A stretch of 64,000 nucleotides of DNA from Bradyrhizobium sp. CCH5-F6 (GTDB lineage: Bacteria; Pseudomonadota; Alphaproteobacteria; Rhizobiales; Xanthobacteraceae), in NCBI RefSeq assembly GCF_001556045.1, contig NZ_LSIC01000140.1, positions 1 through 64,000 on the forward strand. The letters run 5' to 3'. The notes beneath the pieces are model-generated. The model saw only the letters and a program-made list of their open reading frames with translations. It made no database searches and was not told where the DNA came from. A program made the translations under genes and the position numbers. Below, in pieces: positions 47,315-56,614 of this stretch (within the stretch, counting starts at the first letter, position 1; each line of letters starts with the position of its first letter).

Positions 47315-48583
47315 TCAGTCGGCCCGGTCGACCACGGAAATGCCCGGCAGCGGCACCACGAACTTTCCACCCTCGGCGAAATAGCGGGCGTGCTTGGCCC
47401 GGATCGGGTCGACGTAGCGCCAGGCGAAGACCACGACGAAGGCTGGTTTGCGCTCATAAAGGGCGGCCGGGGACAGAATCGGAATGTCGTAACCCGGGCC
47501 CGCCATCACGTTCCCCTTCTTGGGGTCGTCGTCCACCAGGAAGTCGATCTTGTTCTCCAGGCCGAACTGCGGAAGCAGGGTCGTGGTACCCACCGAGACA
47601 CCATAGCCGGCAACGAGTTGACCGCGCGCGTGGGCGGCGTCGGCCATCGCGACGAGCTCGTCACGGATCGCGGCGATCCTCTTCACATAGGGCGCGTAAT
47701 AGGCCGGCTGATCGACACCGAGCCGGTCCTCCTCGGCGATGAACTTCGCGACCTCCGCGGACGGCTTCTTCGCACCGCCGGCGCGCTGGACCGTCACGCG
47801 GATCGAGCCGCCCTTGGTCCAGATGTGCTGGACGTCGATCACTTCCATGCCGAGCCGGGCGAAGAAGCGCGTCAGCGGCTTGATGTTAAAATACGACAGA
47901 TGCTCGTGATAGACGGTGTCGAGCAGGTTCTTCTCGGTGACGTCGACGCCGTATTGCGTTTCGAAGACGAACAATCCATCCGGTGCGAGCACGTCGCGCA
48001 CCCCGATCACCAGCGGATCGAGGTTGTCGACATTGGCGATCATGTTGTTGGCGATCACGACGCTCGCCGCGCCATGGCTCTGCAGGATCCGGCGCCCGAT
48101 GGCGTCGGTGAAGAAATCGCCGATGGTCTCGATCCCTGCTTCCGTCGCACGCCTCGCAATGTCGACGGCGGGATCGACGCCCAGCACACGCATGCCGCGC
48201 TCCTTGAAGAAGCCAAGCAGCGAGCCGTCGTTGCTGCCGAGTTCGACGACCAGCGAGCCCGGAGCGATGCCGAAACGACTGACGACGTCGTTGGCATAGC
48301 CCGCGAAATGCTCCCGCAGGCCGAGCGAGAGCGAGGTGGTATAGACGTAGTTGCGGTACTGGATCTCCGGATTGCCGACATGGAGAATCTGGAGGTGGCC
48401 GCAGTCCCTGCACAGATGCAACGCCATCGGTACCGCAGCGCGGAAGACGGGATCGTCGACACTGGCGTTCGGCACCTGGAAGTTCGGCGTGCCAATGGGC
48501 ATCCCTGCCATCGGGACGACCAGCTCTTGCTTGTCCGAATGACAGAGGCGGCAGGTATGGCGGACGTAGAACAGGTTTTTCAT
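47315..48583 (-). CDS. Zinc-containing SAM-dependent sugar C-methyltransferase-like protein
   Basis: A 422-residue protein with the three-part layout of nucleotide-sugar C-methyltransferases such as TylC3 and NovU. An N-terminal zinc site uses Cys11, Cys14, Cys58 and Cys61 (CRLC and CRDC). A class I SAM domain has VVELGSNDGSLLGFF, and NNMIANVDNLDPL. A C-terminal Rossmann-like domain has GYGVSVGTTTLLPQFG and FLVDDDPKKGN. The catalytic-region TVYHEHLSYFNIKPL is the typical active-site Tyr-His-Glu-His segment. It starts at ATG 48583; the upstream extension was rejected. It is last in the minus arm of the sugar cluster. The sugar substrate is unknown. Confidence 0.85.
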   Translation of the reverse strand: MKNLFYVRHTCRLCHSDKQELVVPMAGMPIGTPNFQVPNASVDDPVFRAAVPMALHLCRDCGHLQILHVGNPEIQYRNYVYTTSLSLGLREHFAGYANDVVSRFGIAPGSLVVELGSNDGSLLGFFKERGMRVLGVDPAVDIARRATEAGIETIGDFFTDAIGRRILQSHGAASVVIANNMIANVDNLDPLVIGVRDVLAPDGLFVFETQYGVDVTEKNLLDTVYHEHLSYFNIKPLTRFFARLGMEVIDVQHIWTKGGSIRVTVQRAGGAKKPSAEVAKFIAEEDRLGVDQPAYYAPYVKRIAAIRDELVAMADAAHARGQLVAGYGVSVGTTTLLPQFGLENKIDFLVDDDPKKGNVMAGPGYDIPILSPAALYERKPAFVVVFAWRYVDPIRAKHARYFAEGGKFVVPLPGISVVDRAD

Positions 48584-48665
48584 CGTGAAACCGAAAAATG
48601 AGATACGCGAGCGAGTGAGACAATCCCACCCTGTGAAGACCAGATCGGCGGCGGGCTCAGGCGGA

Positions 48666-49673
48666 TCATGGGTGGCTCGAAGCCTCCTTGCCCAGCCCGT
48701 AGCCGGGAGCTTCCTCCGCCGCCTTTGCCGCCGCATACGAGCCGCGCTCCGGACTCGCCAGCCAGATCACGCCGCCGACGAGCCCGATGATCACGCTGAT
48801 GGCGCCCAGCAGGAGCGAAACCGACAGCGCTTCCTCGGACGACACACCCGCAAGACCGAGGCAGGCGACCATCGCCCCTTCGCGAACGCCCCAGCCACTG
48901 ATCGAGATCGGGACGGCCGTCAACAGCACCACGGGCGGAATCAGGATACCGGCATCCAGGATCGAGAGCTGCGCTCCGACACCGCGCGCCAAGGTGTAGC
49001 AGGCCGCCGCCGTCACGAGATGAATGAGGAGCGCCGATCCGAAAAGCAGCGCGCGGCGGTCGGACTGCAGGAGAAGAAACCTGACAAGCGTTCCGAACCG
49101 GACGAAGCTTGCGACCGCGCGAAGCGCGATGAGACGTTTGGGCAGACGGTCGAGCGTCAACAGGACCAACGTACCGGCGACGCCCGCCAGCGTCAGTCCG
49201 CCGATGGCCAGGATCGCGGCCTGATTGGACACGCGCAACGACAGAAACGGCAATCCGGCCACCATCAGCACGATCAGCCCGATCAACGCCGTGAAGCGGT
49301 CTGCTGCAACGCCCTTGACCGCTTCCGGCCACTGCACGCCACGTTGGCGCAACAGCCACATCCGCACCGCGTCCCCGCCGACCGACGAAGGCAACACCTG
49401 GTTGAACCAGAGGCTGATCATGAGGATTCGCCAGCCCGCCAGCCAGTCCAACGATACGCCGAGCGCGCGCATGATCAGCTCCCACCGCCCGTTGAGCACG
49501 AAGGTCTGCAAGAAGATCAGCGCAAGCGCGACGACGAACAGGAAGGGATCGACCGAGACGAGATGAGCTTGCAATTGGCGCAGGTCGAGACCGCGCGCGA
49601 TGTAGACCAGCACGGCGATCGACAGCAGCAGCTTCACCGAAAACAGGGCCGCATGCTTGAATCGCGACTGCAT
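48666..49673 (-). CDS. Flippase-like integral membrane protein (LPG synthase TM-domain family)
   Basis: A 335-residue polytopic protein with about eight helices, of the UPF0104/AglD/MprF-N-terminal family. Characteristic segments are LWFNQVLPSSVGGDAVRMWL and AADRFTALIGLIVLMVAGLP, and PISISGWGVREGAMVACLGL. Members flip lipids or lipid-linked sugars or support glycosyltransferases. Its place in a sugar cluster suggests handling of a polyprenyl-linked sugar or lipid acceptor. It starts 12 bp after the SIS gene stop. The soluble catalytic domain of MprF is absent. Confidence 0.8.
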   Translation of the reverse strand: MQSRFKHAALFSVKLLLSIAVLVYIARGLDLRQLQAHLVSVDPFLFVVALALIFLQTFVLNGRWELIMRALGVSLDWLAGWRILMISLWFNQVLPSSVGGDAVRMWLLRQRGVQWPEAVKGVAADRFTALIGLIVLMVAGLPFLSLRVSNQAAILAIGGLTLAGVAGTLVLLTLDRLPKRLIALRAVASFVRFGTLVRFLLLQSDRRALLFGSALLIHLVTAAACYTLARGVGAQLSILDAGILIPPVVLLTAVPISISGWGVREGAMVACLGLAGVSSEEALSVSLLLGAISVIIGLVGGVIWLASPERGSYAAAKAAEEAPGYGLGKEASSHP

Positions 49674-49685
49674 CGGATGCCCGCC

Positions 49686-50297
49686 TCAGGACGCCGGATA
49701 TTCCGCACGACCGATGACGAGGTCGATTGCGGCCATCATCCAGAACTGGTGCGTCGTCTCAACGATGTTGTAGCTGCGGCTGTCGACCCAGAAATTGACG
49801 TCGCCGAGGTTGCGCAGCGGATTGTCCGCATTCATGCCCGACAGCGTGATCACATCGAGCTTCATCGTGCGCGCCTGCGCAACTGCGTTGAGGATGTTCT
49901 TCGAACGCCCCGACGAGCTGATTGCGACGAGGCAATCGCCGGCGCGGGCATTCAGCCGCACGGCGTGCGCGATCCAGTCCTCGAAGCCGTAATCGTTGGC
50001 AAGGCACGACATCATGCTCGCATCGCTGAAGCAGAGTGCAGGCACCGAGGCATTCTTCGCCAGATCGATCGCCAGATGCGAGGCGATCCCGGCCGAGCCG
50101 CCATTGCCGATGAAGATGACGCGACCGCCCTGCTCTCGCGTGCGCAACCAGGACGCGCGCGTGGCGGAGATCCTGGCGAAAATACCGTCGTCGATCGCCG
50201 TCGCGCGATGCAGGCGGCCCACGTAGTCGTCAAGGAAGGCCTTGTGCTCGGGATCGACGGACTCGACAGGCATGGGCTGGCGGCTCGATTGCAACAT
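49686..50297 (-). CDS. SIS-domain sugar isomerase, phosphoheptose isomerase-like
   Basis: A 203-residue protein resembling GmhA, which converts sedoheptulose 7-phosphate to D-glycero-D-manno-heptose 7-phosphate. It has the phosphate-binding IFIGNGGSAGIASHLAIDLA and ISSSGRSKNILNAVAQA, and the dimer helix YNIVETTHQFWMMAAIDLVI. Starts at 50297 and 50273 are both possible; neither has a strong ribosome site. It is first in the minus arm, divergent from the plus arm. With the HldE-like protein it suggests a heptose route. Relatives that isomerise other sugar phosphates cannot be excluded. Confidence 0.75.
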   Translation of the reverse strand: MLQSSRQPMPVESVDPEHKAFLDDYVGRLHRATAIDDGIFARISATRASWLRTREQGGRVIFIGNGGSAGIASHLAIDLAKNASVPALCFSDASMMSCLANDYGFEDWIAHAVRLNARAGDCLVAISSSGRSKNILNAVAQARTMKLDVITLSGMNADNPLRNLGDVNFWVDSRSYNIVETTHQFWMMAAIDLVIGRAEYPAS

Positions 50298-50438
50298 GTC
50301 CGGGTGATACCGGCTATTACCAAGGATTGCAAAGGTATATTGCTTGCAAAGTTTGCGAGCGGCTGGTAGTCGGCTTTCGGGTTTCACTCAACATTGGCGG
50401 GCCTGTTTCGCTGGGCATTCGCGTCACGGATGTTCCCC

Positions 50439-51449
50439 ATGAAATGCATTGTAACTGGCGGCGCCGGTTTCATTGGAAGCCACCTCGTCGATCGCTTGCT
50501 CGATGACGGCCACGAGGTCATCGCGCTCGATAATTTCGTCATCGGACGCGCCGAAAACCTCGCCGCGCGCGCCGGTTCGAGCCAGTTGAAGGTCGCGCGG
50601 GCGGACGTCACCGACCTCGACGCGATCAAGCCGTATTTCCACGGGGTCGATTGGGTCTTCCATCTCGCGGCGCTGGCCGACATCGTTCCCTCGATCGAGT
50701 CGCCGATCCCCTACCATCGCGCCAATGTCGACGGCACGGTCAACGTTCTCGAGGCGGCGCGGCACGCGGGCGCCCACCGCTTCGTCTATGCGGCCTCGTC
50801 GTCCTGCTACGGTATTCCGGACGTCTATCCGACGCCGGAGAGCGCCGAGATCCGTCCGATGTATCCCTACGCGCTCACCAAGAATCTCGGCGAGCAGTGC
50901 GTCATGCACTGGTGCCAGGTCTACAAGCTGCCCGCCGTCGCGCTGCGCCTGTTCAACGTGTTCGGACCGCGTCATCGTACCACCGGCACCTACGGTGCCG
51001 TGTTCGGCGTGTTCATGGCGCAGAAGCTCGCGGGCAAGCCCTTCACGGTGGTCGGCGATGGCGAGCAGACCCGCGACTTCACCTTCGTCAGCGATGTCGC
51101 CGATGCCTTCGTGACCGCCGCGCGCTCCGATGTCTCGCATGAGATATTCAACGTCGGTTCGGACAACACCTACAGCGTCAACCGGCTGGTGGAGCTGCTC
51201 GGCGGCGACAAGGTCCACATTCCCAAGCGCCCTGGCGAGCCCGACTGCACCTATGCCGACATCACCAAGATCAAGCGGGTGCTGAACTGGTCGCCGAAGG
51301 TGAAATTCGAGGACGGCGTTGCGACGATGTTGAAATCGATGGACCAGTACAAGGACGCTCCGCTGTGGACGGTGGACAAGATCGCCGACGCGACCAAGGA
51401 CTGGTTCAAATATCTCGGCGACGACGCCACGCCGAAGGCGAGCCGTTGA
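50439..51449 (+). CDS. NAD-dependent nucleotide-sugar epimerase/dehydratase (extended SDR)
   Basis: A 336-residue extended SDR of the UDP-glucose 4-epimerase type. The NAD motif is [20 protein letters not shown], the catalytic Ser-Ser-Cys region is [16 protein letters not shown], and Tyr/Lys lie in [22 protein letters not shown] and the C-terminal substrate pocket are complete. ATG 50439 (MKCIVTGG) was chosen over upstream ATGs because the Rossmann strand starts there. It is first in the plus arm, 141 bp from the divergent SIS gene. It probably acts on the cluster's NDP-sugar. Confidence 0.88.
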   Translation: MKCIVTGGAGFIGSHLVDRLLDDGHEVIALDNFVIGRAENLAARAGSSQLKVARADVTDLDAIKPYFHGVDWVFHLAALADIVPSIESPIPYHRANVDGTVNVLEAARHAGAHRFVYAASSSCYGIPDVYPTPESAEIRPMYPYALTKNLGEQCVMHWCQVYKLPAVALRLFNVFGPRHRTTGTYGAVFGVFMAQKLAGKPFTVVGDGEQTRDFTFVSDVADAFVTAARSDVSHEIFNVGSDNTYSVNRLVELLGGDKVHIPKRPGEPDCTYADITKIKRVLNWSPKVKFEDGVATMLKSMDQYKDAPLWTVDKIADATKDWFKYLGDDATPKASR

Positions 51450-51536
51450 GCAGGTTCGTTCACGCCAGATATTCGCCGCCAGCCGATCATTTTCGGGCCG
51501 GCCACCTCAGACCTACCGGCGCATTGGGAAATGCAC

Positions 51537-53102
51537 ATGGGTAATGCTGCGACAGACAAGCCGACCGGCCATCCGGCACCGCACGAGAAGATCAAGACGA
51601 TCGAGGAGCTGGGAGAGATTGCGCGTGCCGCCCAGGCGAAGGGCCTGACCGTCGCACTGTGCCACGGCGTGTTCGATCTGGTGCATCTCGGCCACGTCCG
51701 GCACATCCTGGCGGCGCGCAACGAGGCCGATGTGGTCATCGTGACCATCACCGCCGACCGTTACGTCAACAAGGGTCCGGGACGGCCGATCTTTCCGGAG
51801 AACATGCGGGCCGAGATGCTGGCCGCGCTCGGCACGGTCGACTGGGTCGGCATCAACCGGACCTCCAGCGCCGAGCCGGTCCTCGATACCGTCCGCCCCG
51901 ACATCTACGTGAAGGGCTCGGACTACGAAAATCCCGAGGATGACGTCACCGGCAAGATCGCCACCGAGCGCGAGGCCGTCGAGCGCCATGGCGGCCGCAT
52001 CGTCTTCACGCGCGACGTGACCTTCAGCTCGTCGTCGCTGCTGAACCGTTACTTCGACATCTACGACCCTCCTCTGCGCGACTACCTCCAGAAGGTGCGC
52101 GAAGGCGGCGGCGCCGAACGCCTGCTGAAGCTGATCGACAAGATCCAGGACATGCACGTCGTGCTGGTCGGAGACACCATCATCGACGAGTACCAGTACG
52201 TCACCGCACTCGGAAAAGCCTCCAAGGAGAACATCGTCGCGACCCTGTTCAAGAACCGCGAGCAGTTCGCCGGCGGCGTGATCGCCGCGGCGAACCACGT
52301 CGCGAGCTTCTGCAAGTCGGTCGAGGTCGTCACGACGCTGGGCGGCGAGGACTATCCCGAAGCGTTCCTGCGCGCGCATATCCGCCCGAACGTCAAGCTG
52401 ACGCCGATCCGCGTCGAGAACCGCCCGACGACCCGCAAGCTGCGTTACGTCGAGCTGGGCTACCTGCACAAGTTGTTCGAAGTCTACACCATGAACGACA
52501 CGCCGGTCAGCGATAGCCAGCGGAAAGAGATCGACGAGGTCACCGCGGATCGCGTGCGCGGGGCCGACGTGGTCATCGTCACCGATTTCGGTCACGGCAT
52601 GATCGCATCCAGCACGATCGAGACGTTGATCGCGAACTCCAAGTTCCTGGCGGTCAACGCCCAGAGCAACAGCGGCAACCACGGCTACAACCTGATCACG
52701 AAGTATCCGCGGGCCGACTACATCTGCATCGACGCACCGGAAGCGCGCCTGGCGGCCACCGACAAGTTCAGCGACATCGCATCGGTGATCGAGGAAGGCC
52801 TGCACGGCAAGATCGCCTGCGACAAGATGATCATCACGCACGGCTCCTTCGGCTGCTACCCCTTCTCGTCGAAGACCGGCGTCGCGCGCGTGCCCGCCTT
52901 CACCAAGACCGTCGTCGATACCGTCGGCGCGGGAGATGCCTTCCTGACGATTACGGCGCCGCTGGTGGCAGCCGGCGGCAATATCGAGGACGTCGCCTTC
53001 ATCGGCAATGCGGCGGGCGCGATCAAGGTCGGCATCGTCGGCCACCGCAGTTCGGTCGAAAAGGCCCCGCTGGTCAAGTTCGTCACCGCGTTGTTGAAAT
53101 AG
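51537..53102 (+). CDS. HldE-like bifunctional heptose-phosphate kinase/nucleotidyltransferase, domain order reversed
   Basis: A 521-residue fusion. Residues about 20-165 are a RfaE2-type nucleotidyltransferase (LCHGVFDLVHLGHVRHIL with the HxGH at 50-53, YVKGSDYENPEDD, FSSSSLLNRYF). Residues about 190-521 are a PfkB/ribokinase-type kinase (VLVGDTIIDEYQYV, ending with DTVGAGDAF, catalytic Asp near 467). E. coli HldE has the kinase first and the nucleotidyltransferase second. Known HldE makes heptose 1,7-bisphosphate and then ADP-heptose. ATG 51537 has GGGA 7 nt upstream; 51531 is an alternative. It follows the epimerase by 87 bp. Confidence 0.85.
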   Translation: MGNAATDKPTGHPAPHEKIKTIEELGEIARAAQAKGLTVALCHGVFDLVHLGHVRHILAARNEADVVIVTITADRYVNKGPGRPIFPENMRAEMLAALGTVDWVGINRTSSAEPVLDTVRPDIYVKGSDYENPEDDVTGKIATEREAVERHGGRIVFTRDVTFSSSSLLNRYFDIYDPPLRDYLQKVREGGGAERLLKLIDKIQDMHVVLVGDTIIDEYQYVTALGKASKENIVATLFKNREQFAGGVIAAANHVASFCKSVEVVTTLGGEDYPEAFLRAHIRPNVKLTPIRVENRPTTRKLRYVELGYLHKLFEVYTMNDTPVSDSQRKEIDEVTADRVRGADVVIVTDFGHGMIASSTIETLIANSKFLAVNAQSNSGNHGYNLITKYPRADYICIDAPEARLAATDKFSDIASVIEEGLHGKIACDKMIITHGSFGCYPFSSKTGVARVPAFTKTVVDTVGAGDAFLTITAPLVAAGGNIEDVAFIGNAAGAIKVGIVGHRSSVEKAPLVKFVTALLK

Positions 53103-53128
53103 CGCAGAAGAAATTCCGGAGAGCGACA

Positions 53129-54130
53129 GTGATTGGTCAGAAATGGAACGTGATGGTGACCGGTGGCGCCGGCTATGTCGGCAGCGTACTGGTTCCGCAA
53201 TTGCTGGCGGCGGGCCACAAGGTCACGGTGCTGGACCTGTTCATGTACGGCGAGGACGTCTTCGACGCCGTCCGCAACAATCCGAACCTGCGCCTGATCA
53301 AGGGCGACATCCGCGATGAAGCCGCAATCAACGAGGCCCTGCGCGGCAACAACGCGGTGATCCACCTCGCCTGCATCTCCAACGATCCCTCGTTCGAATT
53401 GGATCCGGCGCTCGGCAAATCCATCAACTACGATTGCTTCCGGCCGATGGTGCGCGCCGCCAAGAAGGCCGGCATCAAGCGCTTCATCTATGCGTCCTCG
53501 TCCAGCGTCTACGGCATCAAGGACGAAGCCGAGGTGACCGAAGAGCTGTCCTGCGAACCGCTCACGGACTACTCGAAGTTCAAGGCGATGTGCGAGACCG
53601 ATCTTGCCGACGAAGCCGCGTCCGGCTTCGTCACCTGCACGGTTCGTCCCGCCACCGTCTGCGGCTACGCACCGCGGCAGCGCCTCGACGTCGTCGTCAA
53701 CATCCTGACCAATCTGGCGGTCAACACCGGCCGCATCCGCGTGTTCGGCGGAACGCAGAAGCGGCCCAATCTGCACATCGAGGACATGTCCGCGGCCTAT
53801 CTGTTCCTGCTTCAGCAGGATGACGCGAAGATCGACGGCAAGACCTACAATATCGGCTACGAAAACCACTCGCTGATGAAGATCGCCGACATCGTCAAGT
53901 CGGTGGTCGGAAGCAACGTCGAGGTGGCCGTCGAGCCCACCGACGATCTGCGCTCCTACCACGTGTCTTCGGAGAAGATCCGCCGCGAGCTCGGGTTTAC
54001 GCCGACGCACACGATCGAACAGGCCGTGTCCGGCCTCGTGGACGCCTTCAAGGCCGGCCGCCTGCCGAACTCGCTCAACGATCCCAGGTATTTCAACATC
54101 AAGATGATGCAGAACATCAGCCTGAAGTGA
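53129..54130 (+). CDS. Second NAD-dependent nucleotide-sugar epimerase/dehydratase
   Basis: A 333-residue extended SDR: VTGGAGYVGSVLVPQLLAAG (NAD site), YASSSSVYGIKDEAEVTEE, the Tyr/Lys pair in DYSKFKAMCE, and RPATVCGYAPRQRLDVVVN. It uses GTG (53129) with GGAGAG about 6 nt upstream. It is clearly different from the SDR at 50439, so two successive or branch steps on the activated sugar are expected. Its last bases overlap the next start (GTGA). Confidence 0.87.
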   Translation: MIGQKWNVMVTGGAGYVGSVLVPQLLAAGHKVTVLDLFMYGEDVFDAVRNNPNLRLIKGDIRDEAAINEALRGNNAVIHLACISNDPSFELDPALGKSINYDCFRPMVRAAKKAGIKRFIYASSSSVYGIKDEAEVTEELSCEPLTDYSKFKAMCETDLADEAASGFVTCTVRPATVCGYAPRQRLDVVVNILTNLAVNTGRIRVFGGTQKRPNLHIEDMSAAYLFLLQQDDAKIDGKTYNIGYENHSLMKIADIVKSVVGSNVEVAVEPTDDLRSYHVSSEKIRRELGFTPTHTIEQAVSGLVDAFKAGRLPNSLNDPRYFNIKMMQNISLK

Positions 54131-54747
54131 GCGGCGTGCGGATCGGCATCGATTTCGACAATACGATCATCTGCTACGACAAGGTCTTTGCCGCCGTCGC
54201 GCGCCAGCGTGGGCTGGTGCCGGAGAGCTGGGACGGGCTGAAGACCGAGGTACGTGACTATCTGCGCTCCCGCGCTGGCGGCGAGCTTGCCTGGCAGGGG
54301 CTGCAGGGCTTCGTCTACGGCAAGGGAATTGGCGGCGCCGAAATCTATCCTGGAGTCCGCGAGTTCCTCGCCGCGTGCCGCAAGGCCGGCGCGAACGTCT
54401 ACGTCGTCAGCCACAAGACGCAGTTCGGACATCAGGACCCCGATCGCGTCGACTTGCGCGAGGCCGCGCGCGGCTGGCTGAGGGGGGCGGGTCTCCTCGA
54501 CGCCGCCGACGCAGCGCTGGCCGCGGGCAACATCTATTTCGAGGATACGCTGACCGCGAAGGTCGAGCGGCTCGCGAGCCTGCGGCTCGATGTCTTCATT
54601 GACGATCTCGTCGATGTCTTCGAGCAGCCGCATTTTCCGAAGACGACGCGATCGATCCTGTTCACGCAGTCGCGGCCTCCCCATCCCGCGCATTGCGAGC
54701 CGATCGCGACCTGGGCCGATATCCGCCGCGGAGTGTTCGCGCAATGA
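54127..54747 (+). CDS. HAD-superfamily hydrolase-like protein
   Basis: 206 residues starting at GTG 54127, overlapping the upstream stop. The N-terminal RIGIDFDNTIICYDKVFAAV carries the two HAD aspartates (Asp9, Asp11). Later segments are AGANVYVVSHKTQFGHQDP (motif II Ser/Thr region) and FIDDLVDVFEQP (motif III-IV acidic pair). The cap region is small. It could supply the phosphatase step that GmhB performs between the two HldE reactions, but it is not a recognisable GmhB. The role is inferred from context. Confidence 0.7.
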   Translation: MSGVRIGIDFDNTIICYDKVFAAVARQRGLVPESWDGLKTEVRDYLRSRAGGELAWQGLQGFVYGKGIGGAEIYPGVREFLAACRKAGANVYVVSHKTQFGHQDPDRVDLREAARGWLRGAGLLDAADAALAAGNIYFEDTLTAKVERLASLRLDVFIDDLVDVFEQPHFPKTTRSILFTQSRPPHPAHCEPIATWADIRRGVFAQ

Positions 54748-55781
54748 GCGAGCCCGACATCGGCGTCCAGGATGCGATCTCGATCGGCAGCCGCCTCTCC
54801 GGAGCGGGCGTCGCGGCCGCCCAACCGGCGCGCTCCGGCGGCAACAACCGGGTGTTTCGGCTGGAGATGGTGCAGGGACCGCCCCTCGCCCTCAAGCACT
54901 ATCCGTCCGACGGGCGTGATCGCCTGGGACAGGAATATGACGCGCTCTCGTTCCTGTCGCGCCACGGCATCACATCGACGCCGCGCCCCATCGCCCAGGA
55001 TGCGGCTGCGTTCTGCGCGCTGTATCAATGGTTCGACGGCGAGGCCGCGGTCCTGCGTCCCCAGCCGGACGATGCCGACCAGTTGGCCGATTTCCTGATC
55101 GAACTGCAAAGGCTGCGCAACGCCGGAGGCGCTCAGACTCTGCGGAACGCGTCAGCCAGCATCTTCTCGCCAGAGGAAGCCATCGCGCAGTACGAGCAGC
55201 GCCTGGACGGGTTGAGACGCGTATCGCAGGAACATCCGGAGCTGCGTGCCTTCATCGACGGCAGTCTGGTTCCCAGCACCGCCATCGCAATCCGGCAACT
55301 CCGGCGGCGCTATGCGGAACTGGGCCTGGACCCCGCGGCGGACCTCGCGCCCGCCCATCGCGCATTGAGCCCGTCGGATTTCGGACTGCACAACGCGCTG
55401 CGCGCCGAAGACGGCACATTGCGCTTCATCGACTTCGAGTATTTCGGCTGGGACGATCCGGTGAAGCTGGTGTCCGACACCGCGATCCATCCCGGCAGCG
55501 ATCTGCCCGAGGCCGGCGCCAAGCGGTTGATTGAGCGGCTCTCGCGCGCCTTCGAGGCTGGGGATGACGCGTTTGCGATCCGCCGTGACGTACTGTATCC
55601 TGTGTTCGGGGCGATTTGGTGCCTGATTGTCCTGAATGCCTTTTTGCCGGAAAGCCGCTCCCGGCGCGCCCTGGCTGCGCTAGGTGGCGATCTGACGGTC
55701 CGCCTTGCCGGCCAGCTCGACAAAGCCCGTCGGCTCCATCAAACGATTTGCCAACGTGATCCAGATCTCACCCCACGCTGA
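54744..55781 (+). CDS. Aminoglycoside-phosphotransferase-like kinase
   Basis: A 345-residue APH/choline-kinase-fold protein. The nucleotide-binding N-lobe has SGGNNRVFRLEMVQGPPLAL with Lys in LKHYPSD. The catalytic loop is LSPSDFGLHNALRAE: Asp and Asn are kept, but the usual His-Gly before Asp is Pro-Ser. The metal site is FIDFEYFGWDDP. The ATG overlaps the HAD stop (ATGA), which indicates coupling. It probably phosphorylates a sugar or a sugar-linked alcohol. Antibiotic resistance is unlikely in this context. Confidence 0.75.
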   Translation: MSEPDIGVQDAISIGSRLSGAGVAAAQPARSGGNNRVFRLEMVQGPPLALKHYPSDGRDRLGQEYDALSFLSRHGITSTPRPIAQDAAAFCALYQWFDGEAAVLRPQPDDADQLADFLIELQRLRNAGGAQTLRNASASIFSPEEAIAQYEQRLDGLRRVSQEHPELRAFIDGSLVPSTAIAIRQLRRRYAELGLDPAADLAPAHRALSPSDFGLHNALRAEDGTLRFIDFEYFGWDDPVKLVSDTAIHPGSDLPEAGAKRLIERLSRAFEAGDDAFAIRRDVLYPVFGAIWCLIVLNAFLPESRSRRALAALGGDLTVRLAGQLDKARRLHQTICQRDPDLTPR

Positions 55782-56604
55782 AGCCGCTCTCACCTGCACG
55801 CTGGACGAGCGCAGCCTCTATTTGCGCCGCCTGGTCCTCGGTTCCGTCCGCTCTGCCGGACGCGGCCATGTCGGTCCGGCTCTGTCGCTGATCGAGATGG
55901 TCCGCGTGCTCTACGACGACGTGTTGCGGATCGATCCCAAGAACCCGCGCGATCCCAATCGCGATCGCGCGATCCTCAGCAAGGGACACGGTTGTCTGGC
56001 GCTCTATGCGCTCTTGGCCGATCGCGGCTTCTTCCCGCTGTCGGAGCTGGACGGCTTTTGCGGGCCCGACAGCATCCTCGGGGGACATCCCGAATACGGC
56101 ATGGTGCCGGGGGTCGAGGCGTCGACCGGTGCGCTCGGCCATGGCCTGTCGATCGGTGTCGGCCTCGCGCTCGCCGCCCGCATGCGCGAGCGGAGCTACC
56201 GGACGTTCGTGCTGCTCGGCGACGGCGAGATCAACGAGGGATCTGTGTGGGAAGCCGCCATGGGCGCGGCCAAGCACGGTCTCGACAACTTGGTCGCCAT
56301 GATCGACTACAACAAGCTCCAGAGCTACGGGCCGACCGACTACGTCCTGCCGCTGGAGCCGCTTGCGGACAAGTGGCGCAGCTTCGGCTTCGCCGTGCAG
56401 GAGCTCAACGGCCACGACGTCGGCGCGCTGCGCACCGTCCTGAAGCAGATCCCGGCCGTTTCGGGCAAACCCACCGCGATCATCTGCCATACCGTCAAGG
56501 GCAAGGGTCTGCCGCCGGCGGAATCCAACGCCGATTGGCATCACAAGAACAAGCTGACCGACAGCGAGCTCGACGCCATCCGCGTCGCCGTCGGCGATTT
56601 TTGA
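55756..56604 (+). CDS. Transketolase, N-terminal (thiamine diphosphate-binding) subunit
   Basis: The pyrophosphate-binding half of a split transketolase, 282 residues if GTG 55756 is the start. An ATG at 55705 gives 299 residues; both overlap the kinase gene and neither has a good ribosome site. It has SKGHGCLALYALLADRGFF, GGHPEYGMVPGVEASTGALG HGL, and the ThDP/Mg motif LGDGEINEGSVWEAAMGA plus IDYNKLQ. Transketolase moves a two-carbon ketol unit between sugars. It needs the next gene for a complete active site. It may supply sedoheptulose 7-phosphate or extend a sugar chain. Confidence 0.88.
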   Translation: MIQISPHAEAALTCTLDERSLYLRRLVLGSVRSAGRGHVGPALSLIEMVRVLYDDVLRIDPKNPRDPNRDRAILSKGHGCLALYALLADRGFFPLSELDGFCGPDSILGGHPEYGMVPGVEASTGALGHGLSIGVGLALAARMRERSYRTFVLLGDGEINEGSVWEAAMGAAKHGLDNLVAMIDYNKLQSYGPTDYVLPLEPLADKWRSFGFAVQELNGHDVGALRTVLKQIPAVSGKPTAIICHTVKGKGLPPAESNADWHHKNKLTDSELDAIRVAVGDF

Positions 56605-56614
56605 TCGGCTCCCC

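Noticed and set aside
54744..55781. Aminoglycoside resistance determinant
   Set aside because: Only the fold is shared. The catalytic loop is atypical and the gene is coupled to sugar-biosynthesis genes.
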